Shown in pieces: positions 42,436 to 54,002 of a stretch of DNA of 64,000 nt. The stretch covers positions 20,941,212 to 21,005,211 of the forward strand of contig JAGTTD010000016.1 in assembly GCA_018398585.1 (NCBI GenBank), given 5' to 3'. The notes below the pieces were generated by a model. The model made no database searches, had not been told where the DNA came from, and saw only the letters and a list, made by a program, of their open reading frames with translations. The translations under genes were made by a program, and so were the position numbers. The DNA is from Simmondsia chinensis. Its lineage: Eukaryota > Streptophyta > Magnoliopsida > Caryophyllales > Simmondsiaceae. The first letter of the stretch is position 1, and each line of letters opens with the position of its first letter.

Positions 42436-44586
42436 TTTCACCCACAGGTTTTTTTTTTTGACATAATATTAGAGTCTTGTTAGCGGAGAAATTTGGAATT
42501 TGAATCCCAACAGCCCCTTTTTGATATTAACATATTTAAACACAAAGAATGAGATAGACATGGGCAATATTTATGTTCGAGCCCAATAGGCATTTGCGAG
42601 AGGAGGTATATTACTGTATAAAACCAATGATTCTCTTCACCCATCATGTTTTTGGGACAGTTGGTTCGTTTGACATATAATTTTTCTTTGTCAAACATCA
42701 TATAGCCTTCTGAGTTTGTGTGTGTTTGTTTGGTTTGTAATCGCAATATTTAGTTCTATATGCTTTTGAGTTTGTTTAAATTAGTCTCTCAAATTTTTTT
42801 TTTTTTCAAATTAGTCCCTCTTTTTCTTTTGTTCAATACCGTCTATAATGTTTTATTTTAGGATAAAATTGATCTTTTTTTTCTTTTTTAATTTTTACCT
42901 AATTTTGATCACTGTAGTATCAATTTTGTCATAAAATAAAATATCAACTCACCATTTCGAAAAAAAAAAGTTGATGAACTAATTTGAGTAATGTTATAAA
43001 CATTAGAAATTATTTTGAAAAAAAAAAAAAACGAAGGACCTATTTCAACGAACTGAAAGACATCAAGGGCCAATGGCATAAATAACTCGAGTGTAGTACG
43101 TTCTGGATAGATATGTGGTTTTTTGCTCGATCTCTCTCGATTACATTAGTTAATATTTTCCCCCTTTTTCCTAGACTAGAGTGTTGGGGGTATGAAACTG
43201 AACATGTTAACATGTTGGAATAGTTCCTTTTTTTACTTAGTACTGGAGTCTGTTTGACTGAAATGTTCCCAGTTCAAATCCTAATAATCATCACTCTTAA
43301 TGTTTAGCATAATTTGAGCACATCTTAAGAAACTGGCATGTGCATTTTGTACTCTTCAAGCCTAATGGGTATTAGTTAGTGGGATATGTTTGACTATCAT
43401 ATATAAATTTCTTATCAGAAAGAAGGTATGTTTGACTATAAATTCATTCTTGGCCGTTTGTCTAAGAGTTTAAGTTGCTAGGATAGTTGGATCATGACTA
43501 AGGTTCCGTTTGTTTTGGAGGAAAATGTGATTCTAGGAATTGATTTTCATATTTTCCTTTGTTTGGCGCGCTTTCTTTGACGGAAACGCTTTTCCGATGG
43601 AAAATGTTTTCCCCCAATGGAGGGAAAATGACTTCCCTTGTAAAATAAGGGAAGTCACAATTCCAAGTGGCACAAGAGCCTTTGCGGTAATTATCGTGCG
43701 GATATGGATCGAACCGAAATTAACCGAATTGAAACGTAAACTTTAACGTCATAATGCCGAATAGGAATTAGATTGAATAATCAAACAAAGCCAGATGTTA
43801 CTTTATCATGGTTTTAAAAGAAACAATTTTCATCATTTTGAATTACTATATAATATTATATAGGGAAGTTATCAATTAGGTACTTTAGAATTTGAACGTT
43901 TATTATGCGGGTACTCTGATGTCTTGTTAATATATAATGATGTACCGTCAAGTTTAAAAGTTTTATCACTCAAGTGCTCTGAAGTTTAAAAATTTTATAA
44001 ATAAGGTAATTTTTTTACCAAAATTGTTGATGTGGAATACGAGTTTCAATAATATATATATATATATATATATATCTGTCCTTGTCATAAATCAGTGATT
44101 TCTTTTTTAAGCAAATGCGAGCATAACACGTTAACGAAAATTCACTAGATTCGAACGCATGTTGTATTTAGGTGATAAAATTTCGTGTCCCAAGGTACCT
44201 TATTACATATTTTAAATGATATGATACTTAGATAATAAATGCTCAAACTTTAGGATATTTGATAGATAATTTTCCTATTTTATATAGCTTTGATAGTTAA
44301 TTTTATTTTTCTATTACCTTTTATATATGTTGGATTACTACTTCTATTGTCGTATAATAAGATGTAGGATGATTTATGCAAAATGTTTCTTTTAAACTAT
44401 ATACGAAAACATTAATGTGGAAGCAAGTTTTCCTTTCAAACAAACAAAGGAAAACCTCAATCGGATTTCAATTTTCTTGGAAAACCTTTTCCGAAAGAAA
44501 AACATATTCCTAGAATCCACTTTTCCTACGTAACAAACGGAGCCTAAATATGGAATATTGTTGAGTGAAAATCAGGGAAGATTCTT

Positions 44587-44617
<31 letters not shown>

Positions 44618-47600
44618 GGGGGGAGTTGGGCTAGTGAAGGACTTTGAATCCGGCTCCAATTTCTCTTCTAAGTTCTAACAGATACTGTAAGACTCGCACA
44701 ATGCACAGCAGTGTTTGCTTCTATAGACACTCCTTTTTGTTTACCATAGTATTGGCGTCTAACATGTATCCATTGACACGCTTTTGACATGTTTTGATGT
44801 GCAAAAAAGTAGCCAATTTTTTTAATTTTGAACTTCTGACAGGTTTTGGTGGAATGACCTAAGAAAAAACTATTGGACATTACATTGGGCCTTTTCCTAA
44901 GGCCTTCTAAGATAAGCATTTGGCCCAACTTAACAATGTTGCTTTATTGCTAATTTGAAGGTACCATGCTTTCTAAATGTGTGATTTTGATTTATAAATA
45001 ATGATTGATTGTTAATTTGATGAGAAATCGTGTTTTTTTTTATCCAGTAGATAAATATATGTATCTAAAAAAATACATATTTTAAAGTATAGTGGCCCCA
45101 AAGTGTTCAATCTTAGTTTTTTGAAAACTCACGAGTGAGCATATTGGTATCGTGTCTTATCTCATATCGAAATCCATGTCTGTGCTTCCTAGGTTTACTT
45201 AGTCCCATTTATAAGTACGGCATCCTAGTTAGTTTTTAAGGTTGACTTAGATCCAATATCCTTTAATAGTGAAAAAATTCTTAGTCATCCTAGAAATGCC
45301 ACATAGCATTCTAATGTTTGGTGCCACTCTGAACTTTGCTCACTTGTCCATGCTACCTTGGTTGTTTCGCAAGTGTCATATTTCCATTTCTATGCATTGA
45401 TTGAATAATTCTTCTCCAGACTTTCATCTTCTTACTTCGATTTTCTGAGAGTTTTATCACTCGCCTTTTCTTGAGCCCACAGGTCCCTGTTAGTGTAATT
45501 TAGTACCCAGAAACAAGGCTTAGGATTGCCCCTTTTTCTGTTAATTCCAAGATATCACTTCATTTGTCATTTAGTTCAATTTTAATTTTGGTTTTATCAA
45601 TTCAACTGGTGCAAATTACATTTTGATGCTTCTCTATAGTTATTCCCTAAATTGTACCTGTATAAGTGATAATATATTGTAAAAATGTTAAAGACAATGA
45701 GAAATTGCATTCATGGAATAGTACAGAAGAAAAGTTGGTATACCTAATGAGAAAAATGGTTTAGTAAAACGGAATAGCGTTTACATTTGGATGTCCTTGG
45801 AATCAAGGTGAGATGATGGTAGTATGGAATCAAATTGCAGCTCACGGTCATGTAATTGTGGCAGTCTTTCTATTGTGGAAGCTTGTCATTAACGACATTA
45901 CATAACGGGTTGGAAGGATTATATTTGATCTTTTTAAGAGAAAATAAGTCGCTTTAATTATGTTTGCAAAATTTATAGATAGCCATATGATTATTATCTT
46001 TATATCCCTGCAATATTTTTAAACATTTAAAGACACTTGTTGATACATCTTAGTAAATGAAATACAATAGACATTCAATCAAGGAGGCTATGATAACCTT
46101 ACCACTGGATGACAACTATTTCAAAATCCACTAAGTAGCAATTATTACTTTACATAATGAAGTTTATATTATTGTATAGATCACAGTTGATGACAATTGC
46201 GAGCAAAAAATGAAACCAGTGTGCTCTATTAAACCTTTGATTTAAGAAGGTAGCCATAGGTTTTATGTCATTTCAGTTTTTCAAGTGAATCATGTTAATT
46301 ATTTATTTATTTGTTCATGCGCTCAAGGGGAGGTAGTGACCTGATTTACTTCTATTTCTGGCTAGATCATCTCTCATTTCCCTACTCTCTACTATAGTGC
46401 ATGCAATTATATAGGAGCTACAAGATGGGATTTTGATGGGGGCCATCATCCTAATTGCCTTATCTCGTGTAATATGGCTGGACTTTGCTTGAAAGCGATT
46501 TTAACCAAAACTAATTCGGAAAGTTGTGCCTGTTTCACGCAGATTTCCTACCACTGTTCTGTGCTCTTTCTCCAACATGACTTCACTGCTGATTATTCTG
46601 TTGGGGAAGTTAATGAATATATACCAGTTAACTTGCTACTCACTCTACCTTTTTTAGTTTTCTGTGAGATTGTACGGTCATATACCAAATCTATCTATAT
46701 AATGCAGTTTTGAGACTGGTGTATTTATCGGATAACCTTATGTTATTTGATTTATTTACCAAGGCTTAATTTGGTATCATTCTCCTTTTGAGAAACCGAT
46801 CCTCCCCGCCCTCCTGGTTCCTAGAAAAATGAAACTTGTTTGGCTTGTCTCATTTTTCATTTGTAATTGAGACGTGTTTTAAAAACAAAAAGTAGGAATT
46901 CTATAATAAGAGAGAATCATTTCCACTTTTTGTCTTTGGGTTCTCCCAAAAAAAAAAAAAAAGGGAAACTGATAGCAAAAAGGCCCTAAATTTACATATA
47001 TTATTGAGTTGAGTTCCTACGCTTAACTAATAGGACTTCGGCAAAAATGTGACATATGGTTTTGGCCACTTTAAACAGGTTGGGAAAATCAGTGTGGAGT
47101 GGTTAGCCGGAGAGAAGACTAAAGTGGCTGGGACATACCCTCCTCGCAAACGTGGGTGGACAGGTTATGTGGAGAAGGACACTGCTGGCCAGACGAATAT
47201 ATATTCGGTTGAGGTTAGTGAGTTCATGTTACTCTGACTTTGTTTCCCTTTGTATAGAATTTTGTGTGCAGAGTGATACTGGTTAAAAGTTATTGGTAGT
47301 TTGCAGGCTTCGTCATAGAATTTATCCTGCTACTATTATTTCTGATTTAAGGGAAAAAGATATTTGAGCAGAGTAATATGTGAAACAGCAGCATTGTATA
47401 CTTGATTACAACAACAACGACAACAGCGACAGCAACAATCCCAGTATGCAGCATTATATACTTGATTGTGGCATGTAATTTTCTTGGTTGCATTTTGATT
47501 TCCTCTGAAATGAACTACATGGTATCAAGGGATGGTTTTGAGGAATCTCTTGGTTATTCATAGAAGGATTTGTGATCTTGTGAATTTTATGCTCTGATAT

Positions 47601-49357
47601 CTTTCATTATCTTCTCAACATCTCCGCCTCATGTCTTTCTGCTAAGAGGCATCCTTCTCTTTCGTTTCCTTGTATGGAATTATCTTGGGGAGGATAGTGA
47701 GTGTGGAATGGATGCAAAGTTCAAGAGCAACCGACTGCCTGAATCAGTGGTTTAGCCCTTGGACTCAAAATTCTTTGTGCTCTGGTCTTCTTTTCTGGTT
47801 GCTTCTATTCTCTTCCTAACTTTCAATAGAACACCCCAGATGGGAGATTATGTTGAGACTTACATATGGTGGAAGAAAGGTCTGGAACGCGTTAAACTGA
47901 ATTAATTTTCTTCTGTTGCCGCTCACAAGCTCACTTGATTTTTCCCCCTCTGAAAAGTAGAAATAAAGACGTCAAAAGAGAGAGAATAGTTAAACGAATC
48001 CTTTGTAAAAGACAAATATACTAAGTGCTGGTTTTTGTGCTACATATTTGGAGAAATATGGTCCTTTGCTGGGCCTAGAATACCAATTGTAGGAGCTGAA
48101 TATCCCGCCATGAAGTAGCCCCTTGGGTCATGAACTTCTGTAGGGTCTTGAGTATTAAGAAATACCTCACATTTTTGTGTTCCAAATTCTGTACTTCGTA
48201 GAAAGGCATGTGCATTCGTGATGCTTGTATCTAAAGGAAAAAGCTCTCAGCATCTGTCGTCACCCTTTCTTCGCAAATCTAATTGATCAATGGCCATGAA
48301 AATTTTCCTATGATGACCATCACTTAGATGGTGTTTCTATTATGTGTTTAGTGTCCATTCACGATTAAAGCCAGGGAAAAATTGAGAAAAAAGAAAGAAA
48401 ATAAACCCTAGCATTCGGCATTCGAAATTCCTCAGTTCATTGCGATATTAATTCATTTCCAGAAATGATTTCTACTTTCTTCTTCATGACGCCCCTTGGT
48501 CTGCTATTTCTCTATTGAAGCTTGCTTGATTTGGAGAATTTTTAGCCCAAGAAATCTAGAAAACACAGTTGAATCTAGGAATTTGGGCATTTCAAATCGA
48601 AGCACTCTTAGGCTTTGTTGCTGTTTGGGTTTTATGATTGAAGTGTATTATGGATTCGATCTCAAAAACCACGCTGTAATCAACCTCAAAGTTGATTCAC
48701 CCATTGTCCATCAAGTTTGTAACCTATTGGTTCTTCCAGAGACAAGAATACAGATCTTTGGAGGCGGAGGGGACAGCGCTTCTCCTAAGAACCAGCTCAG
48801 AAAAGCCTACTTCAGGTTTGTCCTCCAACATGGAGTGGCAACTTTGTCTTAATCTTCTCTTCCTGCTAATTCAGCAGGAGGTGGTCTGCCTCTTGCTACC
48901 ACAGTGAGGAAAATCAAATTGAGGACCTCCAGTTCATTGTGCTCAAAATGGTTAGTTATGTCCTATTGAGAAGGTCTAGGGTGAAACTATTTCTGTTGCT
49001 TCTATTAGGGCTAAAACAATAAGCGATTGAAAATCTTAAAAAGGTGTGCCCAATTTCTAGAGTTCCGTAACATGAGTCCTAATTTGGTTTAAGAGGAGAA
49101 AAATTATGTTTGGGATGAACGTCCTTATTCAGGTTTATATCTTTGTTAGTATCTCTTTGAAACCAATGCTTGACCTTTAGGAACCGAAATTAGGGAAGTT
49201 AATCAACTAGAATCAGACATTTCATTATTCCTTGGCTAATATTCTCAAATCTATGGATCAAGTGAACAGGTCAACCTACTTACCTTAGCAGGTGGGGTTA
49301 GAGGTCAGAAAATTCTTCGTTTTGACCCCGGTCTGCCTCATGACGGGGTCTGACCCC

Positions 49358-49396
<39 letters not shown>

Positions 49397-52300
49397 AAAA
49401 AAAGGAAAATTGATAATTAACAAAATTTTGTTAAACAATCATTTGCGTTAAATCGAACAAAATGTCATTTCAACCAATTAAAATTTAGAAAAGAATATAT
49501 TTAGCACGGGTCCAACTCTTGTTTGACCCATTTGGACCACACCTGGATCTAACCTACTTCGAGTAATGCGGATTTGACCTGTGACCCAGGACCCAGGTTG
49601 ACCCAACTCGCGTAGGAGACATGTCAGCAGGTTGAGCTGGGTCTGGGAACTTTTCCTCCATGCAACCACCTGGTTTAGCCTACCTCTAAGCGTGTCTAAC
49701 CCTGTCAACCATTGCGTATAGGTGGGTCAATGGCTTGCATCCTTAGTCGATCTAGGTTGACCCATTGGCCATGTCTAATTGAGGCTAGATAGGACGTTTG
49801 TATGTCTTCAAGGCGTTGGAGTCCTACCGTAGTATCTCAGGACAACTTGTCAGTCTCCATACGTCATACCTAATTTCCAAAGATGTCGATAGAAATTTCA
49901 AGTCCCTGTGGCACTAGCCTTTGTAAATGCTGAGGATGCTGCCGTATCATGGGGACAAGGATCCGATGCATTTCTTTTTACAAATGCACATGCATTTTGC
50001 CATATTAAGAAATAATTAAACCACTATATATATATATACACGCACTTTTCACAATCTCAAAAAATGCATTTCATGTGGTTGATAAGTATGGCAACTAGTT
50101 CTTCTGGAAGGACTTGAGTGATTCTGAAACAAAGTGTGTTTGATGGCTTGGGATAAAGTGTGTAGGCTACAATGCTGGGACGCTTGGGCTGAGAAAAATT
50201 GAGATTGTTAATAAGGCCTTTATGTGAAAAGTACGGTGCAAAGTGTTGTTTGAACCTAATAATTCTTTGGTGCAAGTGGTTCTACTAGGTTTCTGAAGGA
50301 TGGTTTTCTTCACTGTACTCCAAGCTCCGACGACTATTGAGCGTGGGAAAGATTCTAGATGGTAGGGATATCTTGCTTAAAGGTCAACGTCGAGAAGTAG
50401 GTAATAGCCTTTCAATCTCATTTTAATATGGCATTGGTGTCATTTTGAGGCTTTTAGCTGGTTCTTGACAGTGTTGTGCAGATGGATCCGTCTCTTAAAT
50501 TTGGTTAGTGCATTGCTAAAGGTACTTGGAATTTTAGTGCTCTTTGCTATGTTGTTTTAGCTTTTTAGGGTTGGAGGCTCGGATAACACCCTAAAGGGGT
50601 AAAGGCTGCGTACATCTCACCCCCCTCAGACCTTGCTTTGGCGGGAGCCTTTGTGGCATTGGGATTGTTGTCGTTTGTTGTGGTTTGCTATCTTGTTCCA
50701 ACGCGTATCTTAGCAATCTTGGAGTCCCATTCTTTATCCGAGTGTTAGATAAGTTATGAAGGGATTTTCGGCGGATGAAATTGTTTTTATCAAATTTGCA
50801 ACTTGGTTAACCCATACTTAAGCTGAAATGAGAGGTATAAGTGGATTTGGGCCATATGGTCCTTCAGCCTAAAATCAAGATCTTCCTTTGGCGGCCAATA
50901 TAATATTTTTACTTACCATGGTTTGGGCATGTTCGGAGGAAACCGACCACTGCCCCTGTTAGGAGATACAAGCAATTCCATGCTACGGACAGCATGACAG
51001 GGAGAGGCAGGCCACAGAAGAGCTGGATGGAGATGATCCGACATGACCTCACCCACCTAAACCTAAATGAGGAGATGGCCTTAGATAAAGCTGAGTGGAG
51101 AGCTAGCATAGGTGTAGCTGATATAACGGTTTAGCATAGAGGAGAATAACTAGGCTAGTCTTAGCGCCTCTAGGCTTATTGGCGCCTTATTGCTTGCTGC
51201 CTGTTGCTTGTGCTATGTTGCTTCTTGCTTGATGCTTTATTGCTTATTGCTTGCTTGCTGCTGCTTTCTGCTTTCTGCTCTTTCTGTGTTATTGCTATTA
51301 TGCTAGTATGTCGTAATGTTTTTTACGCTTTTCAGGTTGAGGGTCCTCGGACAAAGCCTCTCCTTGGGGTAACACCCTGAAGGGGTAAGGCTGCTTACAT
51401 CTCCCCCCCCCCCCCCCCCCCCCCCAAAAAAAAGACCCTGCATTAGCGGGAGCCTTTGAGGCACTGGGTTTGTTGTTGTATTATCATAGTTAATAAGGAT
51501 AATTTAGTCCTTTTTATCATAGAGAAGTATTTTTTAAGTGAATTTCTTATTTATCTCTTTAACTATCCAATTGGGATTAGTTTTTATCTATAAATATAGC
51601 ATTGTAGTTTATTATTTTCAGTTTTGAATAAATAAAATTGAGTTTTCTTTAGCCAGTTGTACTACATCAATTTGATAGTATTTAGTTGTTTGCAAAGCTT
51701 GACAAGGCTTAATCAACTTGCCACATTCACCTGCTTCCCCTTATAAATTGATGTATCACGTGCTACTCGATTTGGCCTTACACTTGATTTATGATCATGG
51801 CCTCACAAGCTTTGCATAGTGAAAAATTTTCCAAGGGTTTGATTTTTGTCAGTTTGATGTAAAATTGTCATCCAAGTCTACTGAATTAATTTATTAAAGC
51901 CTCTTCAAATTGCAATTATTCATACCTCTGGTTCCAATGTTAACTGTGTGTATGTGAAGGATTCAACTATCCCGAACGTTGATGCTGTTACTTAAAGTCC
52001 CATGAATGGTAGGATCTTCCAAAGTAATGTCTCAAGTAGAAGCCCATTGGCTTGAAGCAAGTATAATGAATGGGGCCAATTGGATATGATACTCGAGACC
52101 TCTCAGTCCAAGAAACTTCGATACAATATCAAGGATCTATTTATACAAAAAACTTAAACTATCTGATAAGCACTAATGAATAGTTCTGTAATAATATATA
52201 TCTATACTTTTGCAGCCAACTGTGTATGTAGCTGAGAGTGTGATAAGCTCAGGGAATGCGGGTTCTTCTGCTGATGGTTCAGAGAACACAGCCGCAATTG

Positions 52301-52581
52301 CAGCCGGTCTAGCCCTAATATTTGTAGCTGCAGCTTCATCAATTCTTCTACAGATGAATGAAACTCCACAACAGGTGTCGACGATGGAGTACTCGGGTCC
52401 TTCACTTAGCTACTACATCAACAAATTTAAACCAGATGAAACAGTAGCAGCAGTACCAAGTCAGAGCCAGAGTTCCATGGCTACTGAGCTTGCAAATTCT
52501 GCCCCAGAAGTCTCACAGGTCACAGTTGAATCAGGCAACCAGCTTGAACCGTCTGCTTCAAGTATAAACAATGTTTCTTAG
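42211..52581 (+). CDS. MPH1: MPH1-like thylakoid protein (maintenance of PSII under high light), three exons; span includes introns
   Basis: Spliced CDS is 42211-42390, 47079-47213 and 52216-52581: 681 nt, 226 aa, near the 235 aa of the Arabidopsis protein as I recall it. Residues 1-45 form a Ser/Cys/Arg-rich chloroplast transit peptide. The conserved middle (61-105) is VGKISVEWLAGEKTKVAGTY with RGWTGYVEKDTAGQTNIYSV. After PTVYVAESVISSG comes one predicted membrane helix (about 130-151, AAIAAGLALIFVAAASSILL), then YSGPSLSYYINKFKP and a Ser/Pro/Glu-rich tail. The family is a thylakoid membrane protein that helps protect and repair photosystem II in strong light; it has no known catalytic motif. 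Junctions are phase 0 with GT-AG borders. A cytosolic sulfotransferase lies next to it, as in Arabidopsis. Confidence 0.88.
42401..42430 (+). repeat. (CT)n microsatellite at the start of MPH1 intron 1
   Basis: A TC run of about 30 nt starts 11 bases into the intron, echoing the arrangement in NQR. Confidence 0.9.
42448..42680 (+). mobile_element. Decayed mini-LTR element, copy 2 (in MPH1 intron 1)
   Basis: TTTGACATAATATTAGAGTC corresponds to the LTR end and primer site of the intact copy at 39432. It continues with GAATCCCAACAGCCCC and GCATTTGCGAGAGGAGGTAT, then a second LTR (TATAAAACCAATGATTCTCT... GTTGGTTCGTTTGACATA). The first LTR is mostly missing. Confidence 0.7.
42770..43090 (+). repeat. 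Foldback-like remnant in MPH1 intron 1
   Basis: TTAGTCTCTCAAATTTTTTT and TTAGTCCCTCTTTTTCTTTT on the left face GAACTAATTTGAG and AACGAAGGACCTATTTC on the right, an old MITE of the regularly spaced type. Confidence 0.4.
43190..43498 (+). mobile_element. Decayed mini-LTR element, copy 3 (in MPH1 intron 1)
   Basis: CAGTTCAAATCCTAATAATC, ACTGGCATGTGCATTTTGTA and TCAAGCCTAATGGGTATTAG parallel the internal domain of the copy at 39432. The LTR parts (ATTCATTCTTGGCCGTTTGT) are more diverged and partly interrupted. Confidence 0.55.
43499..44547. mobile_element. PIF/Harbinger-like non-autonomous transposon in MPH1 intron 1
   Basis: The element is 43502-44544 (1043 bp), from GGTTCCGTTTGTT to AACAAACGGAGCC, flanked by the 3-bp duplication TAA on both sides. 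Inverse matches extend inward for about 60 bp (GATTCTAGGAAT on both arms). TAA duplication with GG(C/T)... ends fits PIF/Harbinger. No transposase is coded. A (TA)n run lies at 44050-44073. Confidence 0.78.
44585..44665 (-). mobile_element. SINE-like segment ending in C27A12 (reverse strand)
   Basis: On the minus strand GGAGCCGGATTCAAAGTCC (B-box-like) is followed by CACTAGCCCAACTC, then C27 and A12 (44597-44623 and 44585-44596 on +). Same tail structure as at 37580. Confidence 0.45.
44666..47078 (+). other. MPH1 intron 1, 3' part
   Basis: 44690-44850 resembles 19310-19480 of NQR intron 2. The remainder is AT-rich with short random ORFs (for example 46474-46713) and no recognised domain. The acceptor is CTTTAAACAG at 47069-47078. 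Confidence 0.4.
47079..47213 (+). CDS. MPH1: MPH1 exon 2 (conserved core)
   Basis: 45 codons from VGKISVEWLAGE to NIYSVE, the most conserved part of the family. Acceptor AACAG|G, donor GAG|GTTAGT, phase 0. Confidence 0.9.
47214..49360 (+). other. MPH1 intron 2, 5' part
   Basis: At 47409-47443 a short reverse-strand TTG tail is visible (ACAACAACGACAACAGCG before ATCCCAG). 48496-48852 is an open frame with no recognised homology. 47600-48950 has more balanced composition than its surroundings and could be captured or ancient sequence. Confidence 0.35.
49361..49403 (+). repeat. C34A9 homopolymer junction
   Basis: 34 C then 9 A, following GGGGTCTGACCCCCTG. Confidence 0.9.
49480..49760. repeat. 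GACCCA/GGGTC-rich decayed repeat
   Basis: Dense ACCCAGG, TTGACCC and GGGTCAA words in both orientations, matching the style of subterminal regions of hAT-like elements elsewhere in the window. Ends are not clear. Confidence 0.4.
50130..50300 (+). pseudogene. L1-type LINE reverse transcriptase fragment
   Basis: With frame changes, the translation gives AWDKVCR, then GTLGLRKIEIVNKAFM and KVRCK, which resembles the thumb region of plant L1 ORF2 (W.KVC.P...GGLG...N.A...KW). It is short and broken. Confidence 0.5.
50560..50690 (+). mobile_element. LINE/SINE tail copy in MPH1 intron 2
   Basis: GGGGTAAAGGCTGCGTACAT, CACCCCCCTCAGACC, GGCGGGAGCCTTTGTGGCAT and a TTGTTGTCGTTTGTTG tail. Confidence 0.8.
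50919..51480 (+). mobile_element. LINE 3' end: ORF2 C-terminus, 3' UTR and TTG tail
   Basis: 50919-51134 codes 71 residues then TAG: WFGHVRRKPTTAPVRR, TGRGRPQKSWMEMIRHDL and EEMALDKAEWRASIG. This is the C-terminus of a plant LINE reverse transcriptase of the RTE-like type. The 3' UTR has TTGCTTGCTGC-rich text, then the dispersed tail (GGGTCCTCGGACAAAGCC, GGGGTAAGGCTGCTTACATC, AGCGGGAGCCTTTGAGGCAC) and TTGTTGTTG. It shows where the other tail copies come from. Confidence 0.82.
51403..51433 (+). repeat. C23A8 homopolymer junction inside the LINE tail
   Basis: Sister copies have CACCCCCCTCAGACC at this place; here it is C23A8 then GACCC. Both the C and the A runs are therefore new in this copy. 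Confidence 0.9.
51481..52215 (+). other. MPH1 intron 2, 3' end
   Basis: AT-rich. 51480-51650 (ATAAATATAGCATTGTAGTT and GAATAAATAAAATTGAG) has an LTR-like look but no boundaries. Acceptor ATACTTTTGCAG at 52204-52215. Confidence 0.4.
52216..52581 (+). CDS. MPH1: MPH1 exon 3 (membrane helix and tail)
   Basis: 121 codons and TAG. Carries PTVYVAESVIS, the hydrophobic segment, YSGPSLSYYINKFKPDE and the low-complexity C-terminal tail ending SSINNVS. Confidence 0.9.
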   Translation, partial: PTVYVAESVISSGNAGSSADGSENTAAIAAGLALIFVAAASSILLQMNETPQQVSTMEYSGPSLSYYINKFKPDETVAAVPSQSQSSMATELANSAPEVSQVTVESGNQLEPSASSINNVS

Positions 52582-53266
52582 GGATACTAAGCAATATTTG
52601 ACCATTTTCCGAGGTTTTGTACTTGGTTTTTCCTTGTTCTTTTGCTTGTATGGGTGATGTATAGTTACTTAAAAGAATGTTAAGGTTGTATATGTGTCAC
52701 TTAAATGGGGTCGTCTCAAAAGTTTGTTTTTCTTCTCTCTCTCTGTTTTTTTTTAAATATTGGTAAAATGTACAACTTCCTTAAAGAAGAAAAACAACAC
52801 TTAGATGTGAAGGGTGATTGAGTTTTAAACCTAAAATCTCTTATTTGGAAGGTTGGGAGACAAATCATTTCACGAACATCTTTTAGCTTGGAGTCATCTT
52901 AGAAGTGGGAGTGAGGTTTGCTTATATTTGATCCCTTCAAGGCTCCAACAGCGGGAGGATGTTATGCAATGGGCTGCCTTGTTTGGTTGAGCGTCTTTAC
53001 TTGGTATGTAGTTTGTTAAGAATGTTCATGTGGTATATTTGTCGCTGGTCAGTGCAGTGGCGCATTCGGGTTATTCCTATGTGGTGTTCCATTAATACTA
53101 CAAATATGCTGTATGTCATGAGAAAAAAAGCCACGAAAATGTCGCGAGAAATAGGTGCTTAGGAACTAGTTTGTAGTTGATGGCAAATTATGCCTTAGTC
53201 GTGGCATTTTCGTACTCCTCCTTTTAATGTGATGTAGCATTACTCTTAATACTATAGTAAATTACG
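52582..53266 (+). other. MPH1 3' UTR and downstream
   Basis: GTATGGGTGATGTATAGTT and a T-rich stretch after the stop are typical plant 3' UTR text; the poly(A) site is not certain. No other gene was seen. Confidence 0.4.
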
Positions 53267-53827
53267 GGGTTATTTACATTTTAGTATCATGACAATTTTA
53301 TAAATAATAAAAAGAATCCCGATTTTTTTGAATTAATTAAAAATTTTCTAAGTTTTTGTTGTATTAATAAAAAGGCTCCTAAGTTTTTGTTGTATTAATA
53401 AAAATGTCCCTCTCCATTGTGATGACGTAATTTTTCATTGATAGAGCTGACGTGACAACTTTTTTTATTAATGCTAATAACATGACTACCATTCAATACT
53501 CTTATTCTTATGTTATTAGCACAAAATTTGAGATGTAATATGTGAAAACTATTTATTTTCGCTTAATTTGTGTAAGAATATGGTCATTGAAGGGTGTTTA
53601 TGTCATTTTACTATAGCACTAATAAAAAAACAGTTGTCACTTTAGCTCAGTTGATAGAAAATGAAGTTATCACGTCGGAGAGTGGAATGTTTATTAATAT
53701 GATAAAAATTTAAGGGCCTTTTTATTAATACAATAAAAACTTAGGAGCCTTTTTATTAATTCAAAAAAGTTAGGGGTTTTTTTTTATTATTTTCAAAAAT
53801 ATTGGGATACTAAAATGTAAATAATCC
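53267..53827. mobile_element. MULE-type MITE, copy B
   Basis: Ends GGGTTATTTACATTTTAGTA and, inverted, GGATTATTTACATTTTAGTA, 561 bp apart. Arms hold tandem units of about 33 bp with GTATTAATAAAAAGGC and CCTAAGTTTTTGTT, like copy A at 35618. Flanking 9-mers (TAAATTACG and TAAGTTAAA) agree at six positions, a possible eroded duplication. Confidence 0.65.
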
Positions 53828-54002
53828 TAAGTTAAATAAAATAAAAAAAATAAGCCCTAAGTTAAATGAAATAAAAAAATGAGGGTCTTTTTTTTCAATG
53901 CAAAAATAACTTTTAAAAGTAGTCATTTTCCACCAATTTTTCAAAAAATTACCTTTAAAAGTTCAAATGTTTCCAAAGAATCACATATATTAAATACAAC
54001 AG

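Noticed and set aside
48496..48852. 118-codon ORF in MPH1 intron 2
   Set aside because: No recognised family and no splice context; it could not be told from chance.
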